DNA from: Lindgomyces ingoldianus
Lineage: Eukaryota > Ascomycota > Dothideomycetes > Pleosporales > Lindgomycetaceae
Direction of reading: 5' to 3'
Length of the DNA stretch: 64,000 bases
NCBI RefSeq assembly: GCF_010093535.1
Contig: NW_022985182.1
Coordinates: 445,785 to 509,784, forward strand
Shown: one piece after another, positions 44,544-56,271 of the stretch
Layout: every line of letters begins with the position of its first letter
Position numbering within the stretch: position 1 is the first letter of the stretch
The notes under the pieces: model-generated
What the model saw: the letters and a program-made list of their open reading frames with translations, nothing else
Database searches by the model: none
Told to the model about the DNA's origin: nothing
Made by a program: the position numbers and the translations under genes

Positions 44544-47500
44544 TTCGATGACTTGTAATTCCAGTGCTTCGTTCAATTGAACGAGCGAACCAGTGGGCCT
44601 CTCCTGATTTTGATACTGCATCAGGAATCAAAGGCCCCCCAAGAGGAACTGAGTGTATTCAGGGCCAACTGAAGTCTGCCCTGTGGGTGACAAACCCTGC
44701 ATGCATGCGGCCGTGGCTCAGATTGTAAGCGGCTCGAAGGGGGATGGCGGGAATCCTCTTGAACGAGCGGACCAATTGGGAGCGCAAACTGAGTCCCAAA
44801 TGGGATAAGCGGAATTGAGACTCAAAAAATCGTTGGATCTCAAAAGCTTAATCGGGCGTAATGATCCTTCCGCTGAACATCACGATCTTTCACACAACCT
44901 CAATTCTGCCTCACGATGTATTCGCCTTGACTGCAATAGTGCCAAGGTGGTGGCTGCAACTTTGGTTGTTGGGAATTGGATGGACGGAATTCCGACAACA
45001 CACCACTTTGAATCCGTGAATGACTCGACAGATGTTTTGAATATGTGCACGTTGAAACATTTCCTGACCATCTTGATATGAATACCTCCAGATTAATTCC
45101 TAACCATTCTCGCTGTGCTAGCATAGCCTCAGCAATGCACATAGAGCGGAGCGGTATTTGGAGGCTGCAACCATGCTGCATAGGAGCGGTCATCGTCGTC
45201 GCTCAAGCGTGCGATTGCCCCTCAACGGCGCGTATCTCGCCAACCCTTGCGAAGATTTGCAATTGCTGCGGAGAGCAATAAGTCTTCATTGCAGGAGGGC
45301 GTAAATGTCTTGTCCAAGCAATGAGGAACGAGGATCGAACGCTCAAGGATCCAGCCACTAGATGTTGCGTGTCTGTCCCAAATCCCCCCCCTTGTCCTAT
45401 TATTTTCCTTCAACAGAGACGGGCATCCCCAATTAAGCACTTTCCTATGCTATTTCCTGAACGGAGAGTTTGACAATATCCTGAAAGGGAATGAGGTGGA
45501 CAGTATGCAACAGAGCAATGTCATACTTCGTGCTCTTGGAAACCATACTGCTGGAATCTCACACGAGTGTAAGTACTCAATTTGCTTTTATGTCGCATGA
45601 TGCTAATAATTCTGCAGATGATGTTAATGGCGTTCTTCAACTTAGCCTCAGCCTCGCCAACTTCCGTCATCCTCCATTCAATAGATCAAAACCCAAACAT
45701 GCAATTGATTCGCTTGCAAATAACCAGATCCTGAAAGCAACTTGGCCCACCCATGGCCTATCGCCTTGACTCTCAATAATCCTGGAGCCGTTCTTCTCGG
45801 CTTTGTGCTATGAAAGGATCGTCAATTGGGCGTACAGGAACACCACATCGCGAATCAGAACTTCAGCGTCGCGGCCTTTACCATATCCGGAAGCAACCTA
45901 TCTAAGCCACGAACGGCCTTCGTTATCTCATGAAGTTGAAGTCAGACAATCCTTCTAGTTTCAAGGCCACCTTCAAGTTACTTCAGTAACTATACAATTT
46001 CATTGAGTGTGTGTCTCATAGGTTCCAGTAAGGTGGTGTCGGTAAAGTTAATTTTTGATTTATGGTGGCAGAGACAGTGAAGGCCGTCGACCCCTTGAGA
46101 ACTACGGGGACTTAAAAAGAGTTTCTGCCATGTGAGGCGATTATTTTTACTGTTCCCCTCATTTTTGCTGTAGAAGATTGTTCCGTTTTGCAGTTTGAGG
46201 CCAAGAATACCCGCTGCAGGTATTGCTAGATTTGCAGTCGGCTGTTCCTCAAGGCGGGAGGTACGTTCGCTGGATAGATATCGGATTAGATCTACTCTTT
46301 CTTTCTGCCTTTCTCCACACCAGTTCTTCACATAAACTCCAACTTCTCCCCAAATACCCAAGGAACGCCTGGAGTGGCACTTGCACCGTTGGATTGTCAC
46401 CAAGGGGTCCTCCTACACTTCACCCGGATTTGATTTCCATTTAGTAGTCTCGTCTTTCGACCCTCCCGGTTCTGTGTCCTCAGTGGCCTTTTGTATCGGT
46501 CAGGAGCCAGGATGTTAGGGGATTTCAAGTGGATCTTATATCAACCGAAGCCTAAGGCTGAGAGAAACCTGCAACTCTCGCCCCATCGAACGCAGACGCC
46601 AGGCATATATGATGTCCACAAGCTTGGGGAACGGGAACGTGGTACACTCTGCATAGAAAACGGTGAGCTATCAGTATTCAATTTTGCCTTTGGCATTCGG
46701 CTCACTTTTCTAGCCGCTATGGTCGAGAAACGTTACACAGTACCGTTGATACATTTAGCAAACCAACCGAATGCAGTGCACCAGTCTGCATCCACACCGT
46801 ACCTGGCTGAAACTCACAAGATCTCCTGAATCACCGCAGCCATTGGTGGTACCGACGCCTAAGCATTGTCATCTGGAACTGTCAGTTTGGATACGCACTC
46901 CGTTTGTGCTCTATATCCCCACTGTTCCATTTTGCGATGTCGAATCGAGGTGTACATGTAACACCAACTTTGGATTCGTCAAGTCTAGTCTCTGCACCCA
47001 CCGTATCCGTCACTAACGAACAATGAGGCTGATATGTGGCGGTGGGCTTGCGCTGAAGCCATAGACGCCCGATTGACAGCCGTCAAGTTAAGGTCCAGCA
47101 TCTAAGTTCAATGGTGCGTTTCAATCGAGCAGAAAAGACTTCTATGAGACTAATACAAGAGGTGTGTCTGCCTGTGCTTCGATTGGTCTTGAATCTCTAC
47201 AAGAAGGAGGTATCACAGCTCTCCTCACGCGCTGCAAGTGAGAGGGTTGGGCGCAGGGATTTGGAGCTTAACCCGGCTTCATTCCAGGTCTACTGACATC
47301 CGGACGTGATGCTTTGCGGTAGTCATGCCATATACAAATGGGACAACGCAAAGCAAAAGGCGTTCCCTGTTTCACCACCTCCGGGACCTGGATCAGAAAG
47401 ACGAAGATCTCCTTGCTCACCCCCTTTATCGAGAAAATGTGGCGCTGTGGTTTCCCGGTCACTGCTTTGGCAGAAATTTATAAGGCTCTTGTGCCATACA

Positions 47501-47716
47501 CAAGAGCTCATTAGCGCGACTTCTACAGGTTCACTGGTCGTCCCTGCCAGGTCAGGAGCTACCTACGTCACTCTTTGGAAGTCGCGACTGTGGAATGCCG
47601 TATAAAATCCACACGCCAACACTCATTCCGTTCTAAACACCTCCACCTTCGCTCCAACCCCCTCTCTTTACACCATTGTAGCTTCCTAGACATAACTCTC
47701 ATCATTTATTGCAACC
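44544..47716. other. Gene-poor 3.2-kb region
   Basis: No gene that I can support. Frames of 60-140 codons on both strands (for example 45990-46403 minus and 46491-46829 plus) lack motifs. The last 100 bases before 47717 are CT-rich with TCATT and CAACC words, consistent with the chitinase promoter and 5' UTR. Confidence 0.5.
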
Positions 47717-49354
47717 ATGCGCTTCCCTTCGCTGGCGCTTGTTGCGCCCCTCTTCCTCACTGCACCAGCTAGCGCTCGCTTTGTCATGTATGCTGATGAG
47801 TAAGTCGCTTCTACTATCTTGCTTCATGAGTACAATACTTACAAATTGTTTAGATGGCACCCAACCCGTCCAACTGCTCCAGTGGATCGAGCTGGAGTCG
47901 ACCATGTCGTTCTGGCATTTGCTATGGCCAATGCAACTTGGAGCTTCCAACCCAAGGTCCCTATTTCGACGATTCGGTCCGAGTTTCCGAATGCCAAAGT
48001 CATGATCGCTATTGGCGGTTGGGGAGACACTGTGGGATTCTCGCAGGCTGTGGTCAGTGAGACAGCGATGACCACTTTCGCAAACAATGTTCAGACTATG
48101 CTTCAAAATACTGGCGCTGATGGTATTGGTAAGTGTCGATAATAGTCTATCCTTGAGTGTGCAATGGTATTTAACGCTTACTTAGACATTGACTGGGAGT
48201 ATCCGGGCGGTAATGGCATGGACTACAAGCAACACCCAAATCCCGAGAAAGTTGGAGAGATCACAGCTTTCCCTAAGCTCCTTACTGCCGTCCGTTCAGC
48301 TATTGGCAAAGAAAAACTCCTGTCTATCGCCGTTCCTGGAAAGGAAATTGATATGATTGCCTATACCAAAGAGAATGCCCCTCAGATCTGGGCACCTGTC
48401 AACTACATCAACGTAAGTAACCACACCTCTCAATGTAATACAAACACAACTGATGTACCCCAGGTCATGTCCTACGACCTCCTCAACCGACGAGACACCA
48501 AAACCGGGCACCACACTTCAGTCGAAGGAGCCCGCCAAGTCATCGAAAACTACCTCGCCCTCGGCGCTCCCGCCGACAAGCTTAATCTCGGCTTCGCCTA
48601 CTACGCTAAATACTTCACGACCGCCGGAGACTGCACCAACCAGCCTCTCGGCTGTGCTCTCGTTTCCGCCGAAAACCCAACAACCGGCGAAGACGCCCTC
48701 ACATCTGGCGCTTGGACCTTCGAGAAAGCACACATGGAGCCCGTGGATGTAAGCAAGTTAACCGTGTCTATAGACGGCACATGCGGGCCTGAAAAAATGA
48801 CTAAGTGCGCCACGGGCTGTTGTTCGCAATACGGGAACTGCGGTTTCTCGCCACAGCACTGCAGCGGCGCATGTCAACATGCCTTCGGCACTGGGTGCAC
48901 TGATTCTGATGTCGCAGGCTCATGGCAGCGCGCTATGAAGAACGGCGTCTGTGACGAGGTAGCGGGCGGTCAGTATTATTTCGACGCTAATGAGAATTTG
49001 TTTTGGACGTGGGACACGCCAGCATTGATTGCGCGCAAGTTTGAGGATATTGTGAAGATGTATGGGATTGGGGGTGTAGTAGCTTGGTCGCTTGGAGAGG
49101 ATGCATACGATTGGAGTCATGTAAGGCAGATGGGTAAGGAGTTGAAGAATGCGGGTTATGGGGATGGGGACGTGGCTGCCGGGGAACTGCCGGTTGTTAT
49201 GGATGATGGTGCAGTAACGACGACGACAGTTGCAACCACGACTACGACTACATCTCCGTCGATAGTGGAGGAGGAGGGGGAGGAGGTTGATTATAAGGAC
49301 CCCTCGGCTTGGGAGTGGTATTATGACGATACCGATAGAGAGGACTGGGAGTAG
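47717..49354 (+). CDS. GH18 chitinase with inserted CBM18
   Basis: Four exons, 47717-47799, 47854-48128, 48186-48412 and 48464-49354, give 491 aa. The third intron is 51 nt and could be read through in frame. A signal peptide (MRFPSLALVAPLFLTAPASA) leads to the catalytic barrel: VMIAIGGWGD (strand 3), the DGIDIDWEYP active-site motif with the catalytic Glu at about 124, then YINVMSYDLLNRRD and GFAYYAKYF. At about residues 302-340 a chitin-binding CBM18/hevein module (CGPEKMTKCATGCCSQYGNC, then CSGAC and GTGC) is inserted before the final barrel strand, IGGVVAWSLGED. A Thr-rich linker and a very acidic tail end the protein. It is probably a secreted or wall-associated endo-chitinase used in wall remodelling or attack on other fungi. 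Confidence 0.92.
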
Positions 49355-50123
49355 GCACCCCCACATCTCCTTTCCTTTCCATTTCATTCCTCACTCTCTC
49401 ACTACAGCATTTGGGACTGCTGTGATTCTGCCTGGTATGGCACATCATATTAGCAAACTTGATCAGGATTCGTAATGTGGGGTTATCATGGCATGTATGC
49501 TTGCTTACTGGCAAGGGAACTTGCTCGTAAGCGGATCCATGGATTTTAGTTCACTTACTAGGAGTGGACAATGATAGATTCAATCAGAACTGTGTTAAGC
49601 AACAAATATTGACTGAGTAAGTGACTGCAAATAAGTAGTTAAATACAAATAAGTAAATGCGAGCGAATGTGAGTGAGTATGGAATTTATGTTGACATGCA
49701 TCTACCTTGGCAGAGTAACAGGAAAAATGCGATCCATGAGACATTGCTAGAGTTATAGGAAGAGGCAAGGGAATACAAGATACAAGTTTCTGTCCTTATT
49801 TCACGTATTTGTGTTTATTACAGTGCAAAACATACCATTTTGATTAACGTTAACGGGCTTGGAATGGAACATTCACATGGATATAGCTGTTTGGCTGAGG
49901 GACAAAAGATTAACTGTTATGCTATTCCAGGTTTTCACACTGTCCGATGTCTGACTGTCATAGTAGGGTAGTCAACATAATAATCTAAATGTACAATTTC
50001 GAACGAAACACACTCACACATATCTCCTCAAAGCTCTGGTCTCCAACCCCTTCGCCAAAACTTCCAACCCATAAACACGTTCTCAGCCCCAAACCGCAAA
50101 ATAAATATCCGTTACATACGCGC
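49355..50123. other. Convergent intergenic region
   Basis: A 3'-to-3' spacer between the chitinase and the CCDC47-like gene. It is AT-rich, with AAGTAAGTG-like words near 49618-49660. No coding signal is seen. Confidence 0.55.
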
Positions 50124-51733
50124 CTATGCCTTAACGGTCTTCTTCTTCTCTCTCCTCTTTCCCTCCCTCTCCCTCTCCTTCTCCAAATACTTCCTCTGCT
50201 CCTCCGCTGTCATCCGCCCCAGCATCTGATCCCTTTTCTCCTTCTTCTCCTTATCGCCTTTCAGCTTCCGTTCCTCGGCTTTCTCGTCATCGTCTAGCTT
50301 CCTGATCTTCGCGATCTGCTCTTCGCGTGTCTGCTTGATGCGACGCATGGCCTCTGGGCGGAAACGGCCGACGGAGACGAGTTGGTCGGGCATGCGGATG
50401 AAGTAGGAGAAGAGGGGGAGGGTGGGCGTATAGGGGGTGGTGGAGGGGAGGAGTTTGAGTGAGAGGGAGATGCGTTTTTTGGGCACGGTGTCATCGAGTC
50501 TGTGAGCGGGGTGTTAGTGGGCATTGCACAGGGGGAAGAGTTTTTTGGGGCCTACTTCTTTGGTTGGTCCATGGGCTGGTCGCTGACAACTAAGGCTTCG
50601 AACCTATCGCCTGCTTCCGTGATAGCTTTGATTAGCTCGGGCGTGAGAAGCGTGTCCGTGATCTCAGCGTTCTCGCTCATAACAGTGGTCCAGACGGGCA
50701 GTTTAGCGTGGTCCTTGGTCGTGGTGAGAGAGAGATCATAGCGATCCTCCCTGAGCCGCTTCATGAGATCCTTATGAACGACAGCCCAGACGAATCCATC
50801 AAAAGTGCTCTTCGGCACACTCTTCTTCTCCTCTCCTTTCCCAAAACCCGGCGCGATCAGCGCCTCCCTGCCATCAAACACATAGCTAGTAGCCTCCATT
50901 CTCTCCTCAGGGGCCGGCATACTCTCAAAGAAGAGTCCTACAAGGGACTCTCCCAGCCGCATTAGAGGATTATACCTCTTCGCAAGCGTGACCTTGAAGT
51001 CTATGAAGGCAATATTCTGCCGTCCAGTCGCATATGTCATATACTCACCCGCCTTCTTCTCCCTCAACATATTCTCCACACTCACAGCATCCTTCTTCGC
51101 CTTCTCCGTCGCCTGCATCAACCCCATAGCACTCACATCATCGACACTGGCCTGCGGACGAATATACCCAACTTGCGCAAACTCTTGCTGTAGCACGGGC
51201 GCGTGGGATTTCATCCAGTGCGTGGCTTTTTTGCGGTTCTTGGACGTTCCCCAGAGATGCACGGCGACGACCAGGATGATGAAGGGCAGGATGTACATCT
51301 CAGTTTTGAAGTCATCGAGCGTCGTGCGCTCCCACACCCGGTACCATTTTGTGTAGGGCACTTGGCCGACCGTGGAGGTAGCAGATGAGGGTTGTGCAGA
51401 GTCGGTTGTGAAGGCGTCGAGGGAGGCGGGTTCGGGGGAAGGAGCGCCTGCGAAGTCGGCGAAGTCTGGTTGCAACATATATTAGCGCTAGGAATTGACA
51501 GTGCAGAAGGCGATGCAGTAGATTCAGTTGCAGCGCCTCTATCCTAAATAAATCGGCGCTTGCGCCACCAAGGAGCGAAGTACAATGCAATTGCGACAGG
51601 AGCAGGCTGGCTACGAGACGGTCGCAAACCGCGAGCCCAGTTGTCGGAATTGAGGCTACATACCATCATCGCCAGCTACGGGAGCCTGGGCTGGTTGCTG
51701 GCTTCCAAAGAGCCCTTTCACGAAGTCGGCCAT
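50124..51733 (-). CDS. CCDC47-family ER membrane protein (DUF1682)
   Basis: Three exons, 51664-51733, 50556-51465 and 50124-50499, give 451 aa. The first exon supplies the natural start MADFVKGLFGSQQPAQAP and is joined by a 198-nt intron to DFADFAGAPSPEPAS. An ATG at 51478 inside that intron is a false start. One membrane span (MYILPFIILVVAVHLWG) is followed by the conserved cytosolic domain (YMTYATGRQNIAFIDFKVTL, KRYNPLMRLGESLVGLFFES, SYVFDGREALIAPGFGKGEE, FVWAVVHKDLMKRLREDRYD) and a highly charged coiled-coil C-terminus ending in EREREGKRREKKK. This is the CCDC47/calumin family. In animals CCDC47 is part of the PAT chaperone complex at the Sec61 translocon and influences ER calcium. A similar membrane-protein biogenesis role in fungi is inferred. 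Confidence 0.9.
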
Positions 51734-52222
51734 AGCGCAATCTTGTCAACACAAGTGAATGTGTAGTGATGTTGTGGAGAGTGCGCCGTGGCTGGAGTAG
51801 GAATTCGGCTCGCCAACGTCAGTTTTCGAGCTCGGCGCGGGAGCTAACACCAATCAGGCGGAGCTGCACGGGGGAGCTTGATTTTCATGACATATAATCC
51901 GTAATATCAATTGGAAAAGAAATCGTTCGAATCGTTCGAATGGCTTATATAGCTGTAGGCGTTCCTATTGTGCCCAGATGCAAGCTTGATCTACTTTTCG
52001 GAGCAAGGGATGATAAGTAGTTCCTGACATCATCGCCTTGCAGCACCGGTGTCACCGTGAGCAAGATAAAGCCTCGGCCATGCAAGGTCGTGTATCTCGA
52101 ATAAACGAAAATATATTTTCTGATTCAATCCTGACTCTGTTGGCTGTTTGTACAAGTAGGTAGTCACGATGCCCTCCCATGCCCCTCTTAGCGCGCTGGC
52201 TGACCCATCACCAATTGAAGCT
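51734..52222. other. Intergenic region
   Basis: Promoter of the CCDC47-like gene and 3' flank of the cytochrome oxidase subunit gene, both on the minus strand. A short direct repeat, TCGTTCGAA next to TCGTTCGAA (51922-51941), is visible. Nothing else is seen. Confidence 0.5.
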
Positions 52223-52736
52223 TTAGCCCTTGCCGAACCAAGTCTTGTGGCCCTGCATACAGACATTAGGACGCAATCTCTGCGCCGATCAGATCGAGGA
52301 AGACGTACAAGGAGCATGCGGGTCATCATGAACATGCTAGCACCGAAGCTGCCGAAGAGGATGACCTTGTACGCTGGGATCAGGTATTTGCCTCGGGACT
52401 AGGAAAGAGTCACGTCAGTTATGGAGTTGCATCCAGAATTTCCGGCAGCTGGGAGCTCAAAATCAAGCATCCGAGCTGGCCTGCTTCGGGTCGAGCCTAT
52501 GTGATTGTTCCCTAGACCCTTGACGAGTGACCTGACGTACCTTCTCCCACAGCCTTAGTCCGTCATTCTTTTGCATATACCGTTGGTAGTGGGGAACGCG
52601 GTTCTCGCGGTAGAGCCAGCTGTTGAGCGTCAGTGCCGAGCCATGAGCGAATTGCGATGGGACGAAGGGAATGATGGGCAGAGCGTATGGAGCCGTGTCT
52701 AAGTCTACAAGGTGTGTGGAGGACCTACCCGGCCAT
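52223..52736 (-). CDS. Cytochrome c oxidase subunit 7-like protein (68 aa, four exons)
   Basis: A small gene assembled from four exons: 52729-52736 (8 nt: ATG, Ala, two bases), 52541-52619, 52309-52398 and 52223-52252. Introns are 109, 142 and 55 nt, all GT..AG with CTRAY-like branch sites. The 68-residue product starts MAGWLYRENRVPHYQRYMQ, continues LRLWEK then SRGKYLIPAYKVILFGSFGA, has one membrane span (to about residue 59) and ends GHKTWFGKG. The short matrix-side head with Y-Q-R and W, the P-R-G/S-x-x-Y-L-x-P-Y hinge and a single helix fit fungal COX7 (complex IV, inner mitochondrial membrane). The frame closes exactly. Assignment to COX7 is from memory of the family pattern. It faces a mitochondrial PPR-like gene across 243 bp. 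Confidence 0.8.
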
Positions 52737-52979
52737 TGTGAAGAGCAGAGAGTGGTTGCGGGCGGTTCGGAGGGGCAATTGGAAGTTTGCGGGTGGGTGT
52801 CGGTCGAAGTGAAGTGAAGCATCGACTGATCCCGGATGAGGCGACAGGTGCCAAGCCCTTAGTCAGCCCGCGCTCACGAGCTTCATGGGCAAGAAATTAT
52901 CGAGGTCATCCGCTGCGACGTCGTCCCCATCTCTACCATTGCTAATGGATTCGACGACTGCAGCCTTTTGAAAAATTTC
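52737..52979. promoter_or_regulatory. Shared divergent promoter of the COX7-like and PPR-like genes
   Basis: 243 bp separate the two ATGs of the divergent genes. Both products are probably mitochondrial, so shared control is plausible. This is inference from spacing and function. Confidence 0.5.
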
Positions 52980-55922
52980 ATGCCAACGGCCTTGGACAGG
53001 CTCCTTGCCAGCCCGCCTGCGTTACGAGCCCTTCGAGCTCTCGTCCATGCCCATGAGCTCCCTCCAACTTGGATTCCCGCTATCAATTGCTGCCAATCGA
53101 AGCATCGTTGCCGCGCTTACTCTTCAGACCTGTCGTTGCCGAAGCTGAGGATACGGAAACAACAATGGCCTTCATTGGAACCACGGATTTCCCTAGGCCG
53201 AGCGAAACCCGACGTTGACGAAGAGTCCAATGTCAACGAACCGGGCATCAGTACTTGGAGAAAAATTGACAAAGCGCATGGGTTTGCAAAAATTGGGCTT
53301 TGGAGAGAACTGCTGCAATATCGGGAGAGAGTCTATGGACTTGATGGCATCCGTGATATATGGCTGGGCATGGCCCGTCGTGGATTCGACCTCCCGACTT
53401 CGAACACTAGAGACGCCGAGTATCTCTGGTCAACATTCATCAAGAACCCTGATCTTGTGATACCGGTCCTAGATCATGCCGCACATTTGCAAAGAAGCTC
53501 CGGCCAGAGTTACGCACGTTTATACCAGATGTGCATGGCATATTGGCTTCCACGACATCCAGATAGGGCGTTGAAATATCACCACCTAATGATAGTCAAA
53601 CTAAGATTGCGGAATCTTCCCCTGCGATACTTGACGCAATTGGCGACAACCACCTTGTCGGCCAAATCTCTTGAAGCATTTGCCGAAATATACAGGACCA
53701 GTAACGAGAGGAACTTGTACGATGACATGGTGATCCCTTTTTGCAACCAAAGCCGGATTTCTCTCGCTCGCCATTGGCATATACTCTGCTTCCAGCGAAG
53801 TGATACCCCCTCGCCATCTGCCCGATCTCATCCGGTTGTTCAATTGTTCTTAGCTGAGTCCTCGTCAGATTATGCTATGGCCGCGGATACTGCTCGGCCT
53901 ATGATGCGGAACGGCCGACCGATATATAAAGAGCCGATAGTGGCAAATTACAGGCCTCTTCTAACCAAAGGTGAGGCCCAACCTAATTCTCAGAGGTACA
54001 ACGAACAGCTTCTGCGCAAACTTCTTGGACGGGACATCGAACCAGTAAGGTTTGAAGACCCTTTTTGCGCTCGATTGTTTGCTACCAAGGCATTCGGGCC
54101 AGCATCAATCATCAGGGGCCTCTCGATGATCAGGGTGAATGAAATAGGCCCAATCGCTTTACGAATGATGGGGTTGAGGACGGAGCCTTTGAGTGAGTTA
54201 CCACAACGCTTTAGGGAGCTCAAAGAAGCTGGAATTGACATCAAGCCTTGCGTCTTCTCACTCGCCCTTGAGAAATTCACCATGGAAAAGAATTTCCATT
54301 TGGTACAAAGCCTCCTAGGTAGTGATCAGCACCCGGACGTCTTAGAAGACTTAAGCCTTCAGAGAAGGCTTCTTGATCATTATCTAGAGCAAATGGACTG
54401 GACCCAGGCTCATCGGACCCTCGCCATCCTGACTCTTTTCTATAACGATCCTCGTGGCGAATCCTGGAATCTTCTTCTCCAGGCACGTCTTAGGCAAGGG
54501 TATCCGAATCAAATTATTCACATCCTGGAGGATATGCGGGCAAACGATATTTTTGTTACACGAGAATCCACACTGGCGATTCAAAGCATACTCCGGCGCC
54601 GGCAACCTGGACGAAGGCCGGGCACATCTTCAAGTGGCAGATTTGACGACGTTCGCTTTGTTGCACGTAATTACATGATGATTCTAGAGTCTGGGATAGG
54701 CTACGTAAGCCCTCGAGATTGGAAGGAAATACTTCGCCGCTACGGGATGCTTGGACGTGTTCGGGAACAAAGGCGACTTATTTATTGGCTTTTCTCCTGG
54801 TATGCCAACAGAGACAACCCAAGATTTGCCGATATCCAAAAGTCGCCTTTCTTGGATGCTGCAATGGCTAAGATGCGCCAAACATTTCATCATCCGCTCC
54901 TCTACTTCAACACGCCTCCCTTCATTAGTCAGGCTAGCCCGTCACATCCACTTCGTCAGCTATTCTCACCTGCCTTCCTCCAAGCATTGATTATTTGGGG
55001 CTTCAAGGCTGGGCTTCTGCCGAACACTCCACTCGAGCAGACCATGTTCTCTTCGGTGAGACCAGCGAAGCACTACCGTAAACGATTTCTCAAAAAGGGT
55101 GTCCTTACACACTTGCATTGGAGCGTTGGACTGCAGACAGTTGTCAAGCTTCGTGATGCCGGACTTTACGTGAACCCGACCATTGTGGTCAAGGCTCTAC
55201 AGCAGCAATTAAAACTCCTCTTTAACCGAGGAAGGCTGAACAGGTCTATCGGCAGGGTCGTTCAGTCAAACAAGCTTGAGAATAGGATCATAAAGCGACT
55301 TAACCCCATACCGTATGAAGAATACGTACGTGAAGTGAATCGAATATGGGGAAAGCCTCTTTTGCGGGAACCTAAGGGAAACAGGAAACGCTTACTCGAG
55401 GGAATGGTGGGGCATCCGACACTTGATGGTATCCTGCACGACGACGAGGTGCAGGATAATGAGCCTGGTTCTGAGGAATTTGCGAATCGGGGTGACAAGT
55501 TAGAACTTCCCTTTTCATCAGATCAGGATGAACCTTCGACAAACGGAAATAAAATGGGGCCCCAAGGGAACAGCACTATGATTATGGACAGGATTAGGGA
55601 GATCAGCCTCGCAGCTTTGTCGCGTAAAAAGTTGGGAAGAGGTTTGCAGCCTTCTTCCTTGGGCAAAGATGGATCCGGACTTAAGGGTGATAAGTCAAGT
55701 TTCGGTGTTGTTGAGGGAGCAACTCTGTCGCAGAGGACCATATCACCACCTTACTCTACTTTCGCTGCCTCACGTACTCCCCCTTCCACAACGAAGAATG
55801 AATTAGAAGCCAGGCCTAGCACCACTCAAGAAGGATTTAATGCGCATGAAGCGAACAGGCAGTCGTTCTTCTCCTCCCGTCTTGATACAAACACGCAGTC
55901 CTTCACAAAGGCGAAGAAATAG
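52980..55922 (+). CDS. Large mitochondrial PPR-like protein
   Basis: A single-exon gene of 980 aa. I place the start at the ATG at 52980; the frame is open a few codons upstream but only with TTG. The N-terminus (MPTALDRLLASPPALRALRA, then HRCRAYSSDLSL) is Arg/Ala/Ser-rich with few acids and ends in a typical mitochondrial cleavage context (RAYSSD). The body is all-helical, with pentatricopeptide-like units such as ESWNLLLQARLRQGYPNQII followed by HILEDMRANDIFVTRESTLA and DWKEILRRYGMLGRVREQRR. The last 150 residues are low-complexity, rich in Ser and Lys. Large fungal proteins of this layout act in mitochondrial mRNA maturation or translation. The specific RNA target is unknown. The repeats are weak, so PPR is a probable but not certain label. 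Confidence 0.8.
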   Translation: MPTALDRLLASPPALRALRALVHAHELPPTWIPAINCCQSKHRCRAYSSDLSLPKLRIRKQQWPSLEPRISLGRAKPDVDEESNVNEPGISTWRKIDKAHGFAKIGLWRELLQYRERVYGLDGIRDIWLGMARRGFDLPTSNTRDAEYLWSTFIKNPDLVIPVLDHAAHLQRSSGQSYARLYQMCMAYWLPRHPDRALKYHHLMIVKLRLRNLPLRYLTQLATTTLSAKSLEAFAEIYRTSNERNLYDDMVIPFCNQSRISLARHWHILCFQRSDTPSPSARSHPVVQLFLAESSSDYAMAADTARPMMRNGRPIYKEPIVANYRPLLTKGEAQPNSQRYNEQLLRKLLGRDIEPVRFEDPFCARLFATKAFGPASIIRGLSMIRVNEIGPIALRMMGLRTEPLSELPQRFRELKEAGIDIKPCVFSLALEKFTMEKNFHLVQSLLGSDQHPDVLEDLSLQRRLLDHYLEQMDWTQAHRTLAILTLFYNDPRGESWNLLLQARLRQGYPNQIIHILEDMRANDIFVTRESTLAIQSILRRRQPGRRPGTSSSGRFDDVRFVARNYMMILESGIGYVSPRDWKEILRRYGMLGRVREQRRLIYWLFSWYANRDNPRFADIQKSPFLDAAMAKMRQTFHHPLLYFNTPPFISQASPSHPLRQLFSPAFLQALIIWGFKAGLLPNTPLEQTMFSSVRPAKHYRKRFLKKGVLTHLHWSVGLQTVVKLRDAGLYVNPTIVVKALQQQLKLLFNRGRLNRSIGRVVQSNKLENRIIKRLNPIPYEEYVREVNRIWGKPLLREPKGNRKRLLEGMVGHPTLDGILHDDEVQDNEPGSEEFANRGDKLELPFSSDQDEPSTNGNKMGPQGNSTMIMDRIREISLAALSRKKLGRGLQPSSLGKDGSGLKGDKSSFGVVEGATLSQRTISPPYSTFAASRTPPSTTKNELEARPSTTQEGFNAHEANRQSFFSSRLDTNTQSFTKAKK

Positions 55923-56271
55923 GATGAATCTCCGATAAGCACACCACCTGGACTAGCCCCTACTTGAGCTTCGGCTTCGGCTTATAAGAGAAGGTGGAGG
56001 GAAGAAATAATTCGTCTTGTAGAGTAGAATCATATCGTTATGGGAATAGGCTTGTGCGTATGTATTGTACAGCGGTAATATAGAGGTGGTGTAATGCCAT
56101 GGCCCATGCTCGATTGTTGTCAAGCTTCCCCCGAAAATCCAACCGGCCAATCATAATCTGCCCCGCTGAACCTCACCATTTCCTCCCGTGCGCAACCACC
56201 ACCAACAGCTCGCGTTTAAAATCCACCCATTCCTAATCTCACTCTCAATTTCCCCAGCTCCCATAATATAA
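55923..56271. other. Intergenic region
   Basis: 349-bp spacer between two plus-strand genes, with a CT-rich stretch before the DUF952 ATG. Nothing else is seen. Confidence 0.55.

Noticed and set aside
51312..51590. ATG at 51478 as the start of the CCDC47-like gene
   Set aside because: It lies in an intron; the upstream exon at 51664-51733 gives a better N-terminus and a phase-correct splice.
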